64,000 nt of DNA from Planctomycetota bacterium (GTDB taxonomy: Bacteria; Planctomycetota; Planctomycetia; Pirellulales; PNKZ01), in the NCBI GenBank assembly GCA_018242585.1, contig JAFEBQ010000002.1:78497-142496 (forward strand), read 5' to 3'. Below, one piece after another: positions 28,128 to 35,648 of the stretch. Within the stretch, counting starts at the first letter, position 1. Every line of letters starts with the position of its first letter. A program made the position numbers and the translations under genes. The notes under the pieces are model-generated. The model saw only the letters and a list, made by a program, of their open reading frames with translations, was not told the DNA's origin and did no database searches.

Positions 28128-28501
28128 GTGGCATTACCAGTTCGGCGCCAAACGATTCCGAACGGCCGGACTAACGCTTGATGTCCGACCGTTCGTGACG
28201 CTGCGCAACCTGGCCGATTTTTTCTTGCATTGCCCAGCAAACACTTTTAGAGTTGAGCCTCGTTGCGGGCAGCAATGGCAGGGCAGCTTCAGGCAGGGCA
28301 AATCACGGGCAGCTTTTCACCGATCTCCGAGCGGCATGTTCTTTGACGAGCCAACGCTCGTCGCCAGGTTTTCGTTCGTTGCCGTTCACTCCTGCTGGCG
28401 GTCTTGACGTGCCACATCGCAGCCGCGCTACCCGAGCGCGATCGCACGAATTCCAGGCGTTTTGCGCGATTTCCTTTGGCGTCCGACAGCAAGGAGACTC
28501 T
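28128..28501. other. Intergenic region
   Basis: No gene or structure is recognised except the AAGGAG ribosome-binding site just before the ATG at 28502. Confidence 0.45.
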
Positions 28502-29203
28502 ATGCGAAGGTTAATTTTCACGGCGGCCGCGCTTTGGCTGGCCGCACAATCAGGTTGGGCCGACGAGCCCCGTTCCGAGCGCGCCAGACTTGCCGACTTC
28601 TTACGCACGCACTTGCAGGACAGGGCCTTTATCACGCACGGCGACGTAATCGTTCGGCAAGAGAACCGGGAAATGCAGTTGGAACAGGTGACCACTTTTT
28701 CCAACGTGCGCCTGACCGAGCGCGGGCTGACGTTCGACATCACCACCAAGAGCACCCGCACGCACCGCGTCATTCCATCAAGCGACAGCCACAAGCCGTC
28801 GACGCCGGCCGACAACCAGGAACGCAGCGTCTCGCGCACGCTGGTGCGGCGCGTTGAGCTGGCCGAGCAGAAGCACACCGGCCACCTCGTGGGCTTTGCG
28901 CGGCACGTCAAGGATTCGCAAGGCGATCCAACCGGGGCGGTCTCGGCCGTGTTCGTCGAACATTCGAGCGATCCGCACACCGCCGTGCTCGATTTCTCGG
29001 ACGCCGTGTACCACGAAGCGCCGGGTGGCGAGCCGATCAGCGAGGACGAGACCATCTCGCTGCGCCGCCACGGCGACGGGACGTTGGAACTGCACCAGAA
29101 CTATCAGTTTTTCTCGGTCGATCCGGCTGCTCTGCAACGCTCGCACATCGACCGCAAACTGGTCGGGTTCCTGGAAGTCGTCAGCTACGAAAAAAACCGC
29201 TAA
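28502..29203 (+). CDS. Exported protein of unknown function
   Basis: A 233-aa protein with a signal peptide (MRRLIFTAAALWLAAQSGWA, cleavage near residue 20) and a beta-rich mature part with no recognised motif. The start is fixed by AAGGAG 8 nt upstream and by the signal peptide. It lies 15 nt before the low-complexity surface protein and is probably its operon partner. Confidence 0.7.
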   Translation: MRRLIFTAAALWLAAQSGWADEPRSERARLADFLRTHLQDRAFITHGDVIVRQENREMQLEQVTTFSNVRLTERGLTFDITTKSTRTHRVIPSSDSHKPSTPADNQERSVSRTLVRRVELAEQKHTGHLVGFARHVKDSQGDPTGAVSAVFVEHSSDPHTAVLDFSDAVYHEAPGGEPISEDETISLRRHGDGTLELHQNYQFFSVDPAALQRSHIDRKLVGFLEVVSYEKNR

Positions 29204-29218
29204 CCACGTGAGCTCATC

Positions 29219-30802
29219 ATGAGACTTCGTCCTTTCATATCGATCCTGGCCATTTACCTGACCTTGTTCAACCTGATGCCCGTCGCCGCCTTTGGCGCTA
29301 AGACGGGGGGCAGCTCGCGCGGCGGCGGTGGAGGTGGCGGTGGCTATCATGGCGGAGGCGGTGGGGCCGTTCATACCGGCGGCATGTCGTCGCGCCCCGC
29401 ATACTCGGGCAACTCGTCGCATCTGTCGAGCGGCGGCGCATCTCGCGTCAGCTCGCCGTCGTATTCCAACCACAATTACACGTCGCACTCGACCAGCAGT
29501 CTGCACAGCTCGAGCGGCAGCGGCTTTCACCCCTCGTCCAATGGCTTTTCCTCGTCGTCAATGAATACGGGGCACTCGAACTCGGGAACCAGCGTCAGCG
29601 GATTGCACCATACGCCGGTTACTGGCAGCTCAGGTACTAATCAATTCTCGCACACGGGGACTTTTGGCAACTCAGGTTTGAACTCTGCTTCGCATGTGTC
29701 CGGACTGCATGGGAGTGCCACTGGCACTCATAATCCCGGGCTTGGCAGCACAAGTCATACTGGCACCGGTTCACACTCGAGCACTGGTCTGCACGGCAGC
29801 AGTCATACCGCGACAAGCTCGCACTCGAACACGGGGCTGCCAGGTATGAACAATTCAAACTCGCACGTGGGTAGCATGCATGGCACCAGCCACACCGGTA
29901 CGGGATCGCACACCACCACCGGTTCGCACAATAGCTTTGGGCTGCACGGCGGGAACAACGCCGGCCTGGTGGCCAATGGCACTCACCACCACACCTTCAC
30001 CGGTTCGCATGCCGGCGCCGGTGGCCAGCACCGGACGCCAACCACGGTCAATCACAGCGGAACCGGCAGCCTTACCATGGCCGGCAACCGAACCGGGCAC
30101 CCATCCACCGTCGGAACGTGGCATGGCCATACCCGGGCGCAACTTCTCGATCGAATGACCGGTTGCACGGGCACGTATTGCAAGAATCGCGGCTGTGCCC
30201 CTTGCACCGGAAGCTGGTGGGGATCGCATGGCTGCCATAACTGGTGGGGGAACTACAATCCCTGGTTTGTTTGGGGGACGGTTGGCGCCGTTGGCTTGGC
30301 TTCGTGGGTCGGCGCCGGCTGGTACAACTCGGGCACCTACGTCGACCCGGTTCCCTATTACGTGGGGACGACCGTCGTTGGCAATTCTTATGTCGAAGGA
30401 TTGGCCGATGTCCAACCGCTGGTTGAAAACGGCCAGAACATTTCGCTGACGGATGATGAGAAGTGGCAGCCGTTGGGCGTCTACGGACTGATTCCACCCG
30501 ACAGCGAAGACGTGGTGTACATGTTACAGTTGGCCTCGACGCGCTACGGCATCCTCCGCGGCACGATCATCGAGATCGCGTCGGACCAAGCAGAGCAAGT
30601 CAACGGCTCGATCGACATGTCGACGCTGCGATTGGCTTTCGCCCCCGAGGGAGATGATTCGCTGCAGTTTGAAAGCTCGGTGCCCAACCTGAGCCAGTCG
30701 ACGTCGCTGGTCAATGTCTATGACCCGGTCGCCAAGAGCGCCACCGCGTGGCAGTTGGTGCGACAGGAAGCCCCGCCGACCGATTTGGTCGCACAGCAAT
30801 AG
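29219..30802 (+). CDS. Low-complexity Ser/Gly/His/Thr-rich secreted protein
   Basis: A 527-aa protein with a signal peptide (residues 1-26), a polyglycine patch (about 35-50), then roughly 240 residues dominated by Ser, Gly, His and Thr in degenerate SHTGTGSHSSTGLHGS-like repeats. A Cys/Trp-rich knot (CTGTYCKNRGCAPCTGSWWG, near 320) and a hydrophobic segment (about 350-370) precede a more ordered C-terminal 130 residues. His-rich tracts could bind metal, and the whole may be a surface or matrix protein. Repeats are compositional rather than exact, so the protein may vary among strains. Ends at a strong terminator. Confidence 0.75.
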   Translation: MRLRPFISILAIYLTLFNLMPVAAFGAKTGGSSRGGGGGGGGYHGGGGGAVHTGGMSSRPAYSGNSSHLSSGGASRVSSPSYSNHNYTSHSTSSLHSSSGSGFHPSSNGFSSSSMNTGHSNSGTSVSGLHHTPVTGSSGTNQFSHTGTFGNSGLNSASHVSGLHGSATGTHNPGLGSTSHTGTGSHSSTGLHGSSHTATSSHSNTGLPGMNNSNSHVGSMHGTSHTGTGSHTTTGSHNSFGLHGGNNAGLVANGTHHHTFTGSHAGAGGQHRTPTTVNHSGTGSLTMAGNRTGHPSTVGTWHGHTRAQLLDRMTGCTGTYCKNRGCAPCTGSWWGSHGCHNWWGNYNPWFVWGTVGAVGLASWVGAGWYNSGTYVDPVPYYVGTTVVGNSYVEGLADVQPLVENGQNISLTDDEKWQPLGVYGLIPPDSEDVVYMLQLASTRYGILRGTIIEIASDQAEQVNGSIDMSTLRLAFAPEGDDSLQFESSVPNLSQSTSLVNVYDPVAKSATAWQLVRQEAPPTDLVAQQ

Positions 30803-30836
30803 CAAGCGGCGCACCAAGACGAACTGTGCCATTCCC

Positions 30837-30876
30837 GCCACCTCGCCCCTCACGGGGGGCGAGGTGGCTTTGTTTT
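30837..30876 (+). terminator. Rho-independent terminator after surface protein
   Basis: A 13-bp stem (30837-30849 with 30856-30868) is followed by tttgtttt. It lies 35 nt past the stop of the low-complexity protein. Confidence 0.85.
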
Positions 30877-31107
30877 GTCATGGACTGCGCCGGCAGATTA
30901 CAAATCGCGCTGCTCGTTTTGCCACCAGGATGATTCTGAACTAGGGTTTCAATGGCGAAGTTGACGAGCTCGCCGCGACATTATCTTTAGTTCGCTCATC
31001 TTTTCTACGTCGTTCTCTGGCCGGTTCCGGCCCTTGCCGCCTCTCGGCCGTTGTTCCCGATCACCTTCTTCTCTTGAGGAGACTCTGGCCCGCTGCCTCT
31101 ACGTCCT

Positions 31108-31196
31108 CCGACAAGGGCAAACCGGTCGCAAGGCCGGGACGCAAAGCCATAGGGCCGGGGCGGTCAACCATCGCCACGGCAGCCTGGTTACCGAAG
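31108..31196 (+). promoter_or_regulatory. Cyclic-di-GMP-I (GEMM) riboswitch upstream of second pilin
   Basis: Landmarks in order: AAGGGCAAACC, a hairpin with a GCAA tetraloop (ccggtc-gcaa-ggccgg), GGGACGCAAAGCC, a second stem, then CGGCAGCCTGGTTACCGA. These match the GEMM aptamer with its tetraloop and receptor. It lies about 220 nt before a Flp pilin, as does the paralogous element at 638-722. c-di-GMP binding probably controls pilin expression. Confidence 0.9.
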
Positions 31197-31415
31197 GGAT
31201 GTAGCTCGATGGGTCGCTCGCGTGGGGCGGGGCGGCCACCCTTCATCCGAGGAAGTGCGTTGAGGCAATTGATTTCAACCTTGCCATCGCCACCGCCCGC
31301 GCCGGGCTAGAGAAGCATTGTTCGCGCGGCCGTCGACGAGCGCACATTGCTGGCCTTGCGGCCCAGCGCGACGGGTTCGTCGTCTGGCTCCCGCGGCGCC
31401 AGAAAGGATGAACCC

Positions 31416-31601
31416 ATGAGTCGTGTCGCTGCCCAACTGCGCAAGTTTCTTGGTTCGGAGGACGGCCCCACCGCCGTCGAGTACGCGGTGATGCTGGCCT
31501 TGATCGTCGTGGTCTGTTTGACGGCGATCCAAACCGTCGGCACGAACGCCAACGCGGTGTTCCAGAATGTGGCCTCGCAACTGCAATCGGCGTCAAGCTA
31601 G
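31416..31601 (+). CDS. Flp/Fap-type (type IVb) pilin, 61 aa
   Basis: A pilin subunit with a basic leader (residues 1-16), GPTAVEYAVMLALI at the helix start and a Thr/Asn/Gln-rich C-terminus. It differs from the 120-305 pilin mostly by conservative changes, so the two are recent paralogues. The ATG has GAAAGGA 10 nt upstream. A c-di-GMP-I riboswitch precedes it. Two riboswitch-controlled pilins suggest regulated attachment or motility in a dimorphic lifestyle (inference). Confidence 0.94.
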   Translation: MSRVAAQLRKFLGSEDGPTAVEYAVMLALIVVVCLTAIQTVGTNANAVFQNVASQLQSASS

Positions 31602-32077
31602 AACACCACACTTTACGCCAGGCTCGGCAAACCGCTCGCGCACCGGCCCGCCGACCGGCGGTGTGCGCCGCCGCCGGCACGGCCAGGTTCTCGTGCCAGC
31701 ACCGCGCTGCAAATTACATTTTATTCATTCCGCCGAGAGACATTCTGATTCCCAAAGGCGGCTCGGCCATCATTACGTTCATTGGTTACGTCTTGCTGCT
31801 GGTGTTGCCCGGCAACTCCAACGCCAAGCCCAAGTCCCAGCAGGGGACGCCGGCACCGACGGTCGCCGTCGAAAGCCCCAGCGCCGGGTTACCGGCTGCC
31901 GATTAGCGAAGCCCTGAGGGTTGAAAGTTAACATTTCGAGCGGCGACACCGCCAGCGACGAAAAGAGCGCTAGGCGGTGATCGGCGCGGCCGCGCAAGTG
32001 CTAGCATGCGATCGCATTGGTAAGGATACCACCGAGTGGCCGTTGAGTTGCTCGGGGCACTGCCTAGGGCACATGTC
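31602..32077. other. Intergenic region with a weak small open frame
   Basis: An open frame at 31661-31906 (81 codons) contains one hydrophobic stretch (AIITFIGYVLLLVLPG) followed by a Lys/Pro/Ala tail, as in a small membrane protein, but it has no convincing start codon near that stretch and no RBS. Otherwise no feature is seen. Confidence 0.35.
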
Positions 32078-33241
32078 ATGATGACTCTTCGACGCATTCC
32101 GTTGCTGCTGCTGGTCATCGCCGGCTGGCACGCTGCGTGGTCATCGGCTGCCTGGGGCGCTGAGTCGCGCGGCGACTTGCTGGCTGACGACGACGTGCCG
32201 ACGCTCAGCGAACCGAGCGCCCTGCCGCGCCGCGTGCAGGTGCAGCCCGCCAATCAACCCGGCCGTATCTTCAGCGATCAGCCGGTGCTGGGCGATCTGG
32301 AATGGTCGACCGCTGGCCGCGAGACGGCGCCCGGGCGCGAAGAGTACCCGCACATCTACTCGACCGACGTCTGGAACCCGAACCGGTTCTGGTACACCAA
32401 TCGTCCCAATATCCTCAACATGCCGGTCGACAAGGATTGGGACGCGATGAAGATCATCAACACCGACCGCCCCGACTTTACGGACGTGGCCACTGTGGTC
32501 GGCACCGGCGTGGTGCAATCGGAAAACGGCTGGACCTATCGCTATCACGTCGACCCCAGCACGACCTACGCGCGGAACACGCTGCCCGAGTCGCTGTTGC
32601 GTGTTGGCGTCAGCGATCGGCTTGAGCTGCGCATCAAGACCGACCTCGGCTATACGAACACCCGTTACTCGGACGCCGCGACGGGCCAATCGCAGTACGT
32701 CGAAGGGATGTCCGACACGACGCTGGGCATCAAGTACATCGTCAAGAACCAGGACAACTGGGTTCCCCTCCAAACGCTGATCCTCCGCACCGACGTGCCG
32801 ACCGGCTCGCCGGCTTACACGGCTAACACGCTGCAGCCGGGCGTGACGTACATCTACAACTGGCAAGTCCGCAAATGGTGGTTCATCCGTGGCAGCACCG
32901 GCTGCGACTGGCTGACCTCGGCCAACCCGGTGTTCGGCGATCCGGGGCAGGGGGTCATCAGTTACTCGCGCACGTACAACGTGCAAGGCTTTCAGTCGAT
33001 CTCGTCGTACTTTCAGATTGCGCCGCGGCTGGGCATGTATGTCGAGTGGTTCGCGCTGTTCCACAGCGGTCTGACCGACAACCGGCCCGACCATTACCAC
33101 AACTACGGCCTGTACTACTACATCACACCCAATCTGCAGCTCGACGCCCGCATTGGCTGGCGATTCCCGAGCGACGTGCAGGAATACTTCACCGGGGCGG
33201 GCATTTCGTACCGCACCGGCGGGATTAAAAAGAAGCGGTAG
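32078..33241 (+). CDS. Outer-membrane beta-barrel protein, MetA-pathway transporter-like
   Basis: A 387-aa protein with a signal peptide (LLLLVIAGWHAAWSSAAWGA). After a variable region it shows NTDRPDFTDVATVVGTGVVQ, the start of the barrel family often annotated as putative phenol-degradation MetA transporter, and alternating aromatic beta strands to the end (YYYITPNLQLDARIGWRF). It should sit in the outer membrane; substrate unknown. The start is one of the paired ATGs at 32078/32081. It is the last host gene before the prophage, and an 8-bp stem follows at 33269-33290. Confidence 0.82.
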   Translation: MMTLRRIPLLLLVIAGWHAAWSSAAWGAESRGDLLADDDVPTLSEPSALPRRVQVQPANQPGRIFSDQPVLGDLEWSTAGRETAPGREEYPHIYSTDVWNPNRFWYTNRPNILNMPVDKDWDAMKIINTDRPDFTDVATVVGTGVVQSENGWTYRYHVDPSTTYARNTLPESLLRVGVSDRLELRIKTDLGYTNTRYSDAATGQSQYVEGMSDTTLGIKYIVKNQDNWVPLQTLILRTDVPTGSPAYTANTLQPGVTYIYNWQVRKWWFIRGSTGCDWLTSANPVFGDPGQGVISYSRTYNVQGFQSISSYFQIAPRLGMYVEWFALFHSGLTDNRPDHYHNYGLYYYITPNLQLDARIGWRFPSDVQEYFTGAGISYRTGGIKKKR

Positions 33242-33268
33242 CGCTCGCGGGCTGAACTGGCTGCGACG

Positions 33269-33290
33269 GCTCGGACGAGACCGTCCGAGC
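33269..33290 (+). terminator. Stem-loop after the barrel gene (weak terminator)
   Basis: An 8-bp stem (33269-33276 with 33283-33290) lies 28 nt after the stop codon but lacks a T tract, so it may be a weak or factor-assisted terminator. Confidence 0.4.
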
Positions 33291-33300
33291 GAAGAGAAAG

Positions 33301-33348
33301 TACACCCCACAGGGTTCGAACCTGTAACCTTCGGTTCCGTAGACCGAT
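33301..33348 (-). other. attL core: 3' half of tRNA-Arg(ACG)
   Basis: Read on the minus strand, about 48 nt match a tRNA from the end of the D-arm to the 3' end: anticodon arm TCGGT-CTACGGA-ACCGA (anticodon ACG, Arg), a 5-nt variable loop, T-arm ACAGG-TTCGAAC-CCTGT and a 3' acceptor strand. No matching 5' acceptor or D-arm GG lies upstream, so it is a fragment. Integration into the tRNA 3' half leaves such a piece on the int side and rebuilds the full tRNA at the far end. Confidence 0.85.
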
Positions 33349-33498
33349 GCTGTATTGAACAGCGAGCGGCCGCCTGTAGCGGTTGAAATAAACGAGCGGG
33401 GCGGGATGGATTGCGGCGAACGCGCAAACAGCAAATGCGCTCCGCTTGTGCGGCATGGATGAACTACCGTTGCCCTTGCAAGGGGTTCGATAGCCACC

Positions 33499-34341
33499 AT
33501 GAAGTTGCAGCGTTTCGCCGACGAATACTGCCAGCGGGTCGAAGGCTCGGCCGGCTACCGTCACCAGCTCGCCGTCGCCGTGCGCGCGTTCAGTGAATCG
33601 CTGCGCCGGCCTGCCATGCTCGACGACCTCTGCGCCGAATCGCTGAACGCGCACTTAGCCGAACTGCGCGCCGCCGATTACAGCGACAGCTATCGCAAGG
33701 GGCGGAAAACGAATCTGCTTGTGTTGTGGAATGCGGCCGCCGACGACGAACTGATAGCGCCGCCGCGGCGACGAAAGCTGCTGCCGTGTCGCGTCGCCGA
33801 TCGCGTTACAACAGCTTGGACCAGGGCGCAGGTTACACAGCAGCTTTTGCCGGCCTGCCAGGGATTGAAAGGGCAGCATTCGACGGGCGTCGCTCGGGCC
33901 GACTACTGGCGCGCCTGGATTCTCTGCGCCTGGGATAGTGCGCTACGCGGCGTCGATCTTCGTCGGCTGAAGTTCTCGGGCGTCGCTTCGAACGGTCGGG
34001 CGGTCGTCGTCCAGCATAAGACGGGAAAGCGCATCGTCGCGCAATTCACGCCGACGACGATGCACGCGATCGACTGCGCGTCGGCGCCGCGTCGGGAACT
34101 TGTGTTCCCCTTGTGGGGGTCGGGAGAAATATGGCGCCGCGAAGCCGCCAGGCTGATTGCGCTAGCGGGCTTGCGCGGCTCGATTGGAATGCTGCGCGCG
34201 TCGACGGGAACTGATTACGAACTGCGCCACCCTGGCCGCGGCCATGAACTGCTAGGCAACACGCGAGCAGTCTTTGAAAAGCATTATCTCGACCTGTCGA
34301 TTGTCGAGTCAGCCCGGCCGGCGCAGGAATCGCTTATTTAG
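33499..34341 (+). CDS. int: Tyrosine recombinase (phage integrase)
   Basis: A 280-aa site-specific recombinase. Residues 1-70 form the core-binding helical domain. The catalytic domain (about 100-270) shows DSALRGVDLRRLKFSG (Arg I), QHKTGKR (beta-hairpin Lys), MLRASTG (second Arg region, lacking the usual HxxR His), GRGHELLGNTR and the nucleophile in FEKHYLDL. The motif GHELLGNTR...HYLD is typical of planctomycete integrases. It is transcribed away from the adjacent attL and is opposite to most phage genes. It should catalyse recombination between the phage site and the tRNA-Arg gene. Confidence 0.92.
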   Translation: MKLQRFADEYCQRVEGSAGYRHQLAVAVRAFSESLRRPAMLDDLCAESLNAHLAELRAADYSDSYRKGRKTNLLVLWNAAADDELIAPPRRRKLLPCRVADRVTTAWTRAQVTQQLLPACQGLKGQHSTGVARADYWRAWILCAWDSALRGVDLRRLKFSGVASNGRAVVVQHKTGKRIVAQFTPTTMHAIDCASAPRRELVFPLWGSGEIWRREAARLIALAGLRGSIGMLRASTGTDYELRHPGRGHELLGNTRAVFEKHYLDLSIVESARPAQESLI

Positions 34342-34636
34342 CCTGCCTGCTGCGCAGCTCGGCAGCCTTGGCGCGAATCTGTTCCAGCGTCATGCCGTCC
34401 AGCGGCGTGAACATGGCGTCAGGTTCCTTGCCGATCTTCATTAGACCGCCTGGCGTGCCGCCCGTTGCGATAATCATTACGTCTTTGCCGAACGCCTCCC
34501 GCTCGGGCTGCGCCATATCGGCCGTCATTGCTTGCGTCGACTTCTCGCCGGCCGCTTTGCTGCGGCCGTCAAACTTTTTTCCCGAGCCGCAACCAATGAC
34601 GACCAGCGCGGTTAGCGCGAATGCGAAGCGCTTCAT
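34334..34636 (-). CDS. Small phage-encoded lipoprotein
   Basis: A 100-aa protein whose start at 34636 is fixed by AAGGGGA 6 nt upstream and by a lipoprotein signal (RFAFALTALVVIGCG, Cys17). The mature part is charged and hydrophilic (GGTPGGLMKIGKEPDAMFTP). It is convergent with the integrase (8-nt overlap). A lysogenic-conversion (moron) role such as surface exclusion is possible but unproven. Confidence 0.7.
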   Translation of the reverse strand: MKRFAFALTALVVIGCGSGKKFDGRSKAAGEKSTQAMTADMAQPEREAFGKDVMIIATGGTPGGLMKIGKEPDAMFTPLDGMTLEQIRAKAAELRSRQAK

Positions 34637-34734
34637 CGTGTCCCCTTCAAGTTTTTTTAGTTGACGAACCCTGCCGCCGCTCCGTATAGTACGCCGAGCA
34701 GGGGGCAAGGTTCAATTAGCAGCCACGGAACGGC

Positions 34735-35271
34735 TTGTCTTATTTCGACGGCCGCGCAGTCGGGGAAGTGATCGCGAAACTTCGCGGTTGCAAGATCGCG
34801 CGGCAAATGGCGAACGAGCGCAAGGAATCGCTCAAAAGCAAAGCATCGCGCGATCGCTTCGACGCTGAAGCTGCCGCCTTATCGAAACAGGTCGACGACC
34901 TGGAATCACAGCTCGCCGTCGCCGTCTACGCCGTTTGCGATCGCGTCGCCGGCAAGTTCATTCGCGAAGAGTTGCGCGAACATGCCGACGACTTCACGCA
35001 AACGGCCGTACTGCACGTCGTGCGCAACATTCACAAATACGACCGCTTCAGGAAGCGCAGTCTGCTCGGCTGGATTACGCAGGTCGTCAAGAACGTGTTT
35101 CGCATGGAAGCCCGGCGGCTCAACACGCAGGCCGCGCACTTCGCCCGCTACTGCGAATCACAGCCCGCGGGCGAGCCTTTCGAGTACGCTGGCCGCAAGC
35201 ACGGTCAGGAAGCTGCCGGCGAGCCCGTAGGCGACGACGACGCCTGGCTGTTCGATATTGACGACGAGTAG
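34735..35271 (+). CDS. Sigma-70 region-2-like protein lacking region 4 (candidate late sigma factor)
   Basis: A 178-aa protein (TTG start; an ATG at 34807 is an alternative) with a helical, basic N-terminus (RQMANERKESLKSKASRDRF). From residue 78 it follows sigma region 2: HADDFTQTAVLHVVRNIHKY aligns with region 2.1-2.2 and RKRSLLGWITQVVKNVFRME with regions 2.3-2.4 of ECF-type factors. The last 45 residues are acidic with no region-4 HTH. T4 gp55 is a similar-sized region-2 sigma that reads a -10-only late promoter. The repeated GGCATAGATAC element in late genes is a natural candidate target. It is transcribed opposite to the late genes. Function is inference. Confidence 0.65.
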   Translation: MSYFDGRAVGEVIAKLRGCKIARQMANERKESLKSKASRDRFDAEAAALSKQVDDLESQLAVAVYAVCDRVAGKFIREELREHADDFTQTAVLHVVRNIHKYDRFRKRSLLGWITQVVKNVFRMEARRLNTQAAHFARYCESQPAGEPFEYAGRKHGQEAAGEPVGDDDAWLFDIDDE

Positions 35272-35433
35272 CGCGCAGGCGACGCCTGCCCAGAAACCAG
35301 AACACTGGTAACACTTGACCAGTGTTCGCAGCGGGCCAGGGAGGGCGTCGCGCAGCGGTCGCAACAGGTACGACTCGACAACGATCATCGCCAGCCCGAC
35401 GCTAGCCAGTAGGGTCAGCAGCGCGTCGAGCAT
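35158..35433 (-). CDS. Small membrane protein with CxxCxxFW motif
   Basis: A 91-aa protein with three hydrophobic stretches (LLTLLASVGLAMIVVESYLL; FWAGVACALLVVNI; YGLAGSFLTVLAASVL) and CYQCSGFWAG near residue 41, a pattern seen in DUF1360-like small phage membrane proteins. Its 3' end overlaps the convergent sigma-like gene by 114 nt, which is unusual. It follows the coiled-coil gene with a 1-nt overlap. Possibly a holin-like or membrane accessory protein; uncertain. Confidence 0.6.
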   Translation of the reverse strand: MLDALLTLLASVGLAMIVVESYLLRPLRDALPGPLRTLVKCYQCSGFWAGVACALLVVNIEQPGVVVAYGLAGSFLTVLAASVLERLARGL

Positions 35434-35639
35434 TAGAGAACCGCTGGCGATTCAAACGGAACTGTCGGCGACTCGTTTTCTTCGCCATCGCCTTTCGGCT
35501 CCGAATCGCCGGTCAGCTTCGACAGCTCGCGTTCAAGCTGCGCGCAGCGGTTCGCGAGCGCGTCGCGCTGCTGTTCCAAAACCGCAATCCTGATCGTCTG
35601 CCGTCCGACGACAACATGCGCCGAAGTCAATTCGTCCAT
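35433..35639 (-). CDS. Small coiled-coil phage protein
   Basis: A 68-aa protein with a heptad region (IAVLEQQRDALANRCAQLER, residues 18-37) and an acidic C-terminus (GDGEENESPTVPFESP). It sits just after the tail fibre gene in the same transcript. Function unknown. Confidence 0.6.
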   Translation of the reverse strand: MDELTSAHVVVGRQTIRIAVLEQQRDALANRCAQLERELSKLTGDSEPKGDGEENESPTVPFESPAVL

Positions 35640-35648
35640 TGCTTGCTC

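Larger units (their letters stand above)
30803..31415. other. Intergenic region with terminator and pilin riboswitch leader
   Basis: It holds the terminator at 30837-30876, a weak promoter-like TTGACG at 30961, the c-di-GMP riboswitch (31108-31196) and about 220 nt of leader before the pilin. No gene is seen. Confidence 0.6.

Noticed and set aside
33301..33376. A complete tRNA-Arg
   Set aside because: The 5' acceptor strand and D-loop GG are missing; only the 3' part is present.
32141..33427. A 428-codon minus-strand frame opposite the barrel gene
   Set aside because: Shadow of the barrel protein, also reading through the tRNA fragment.
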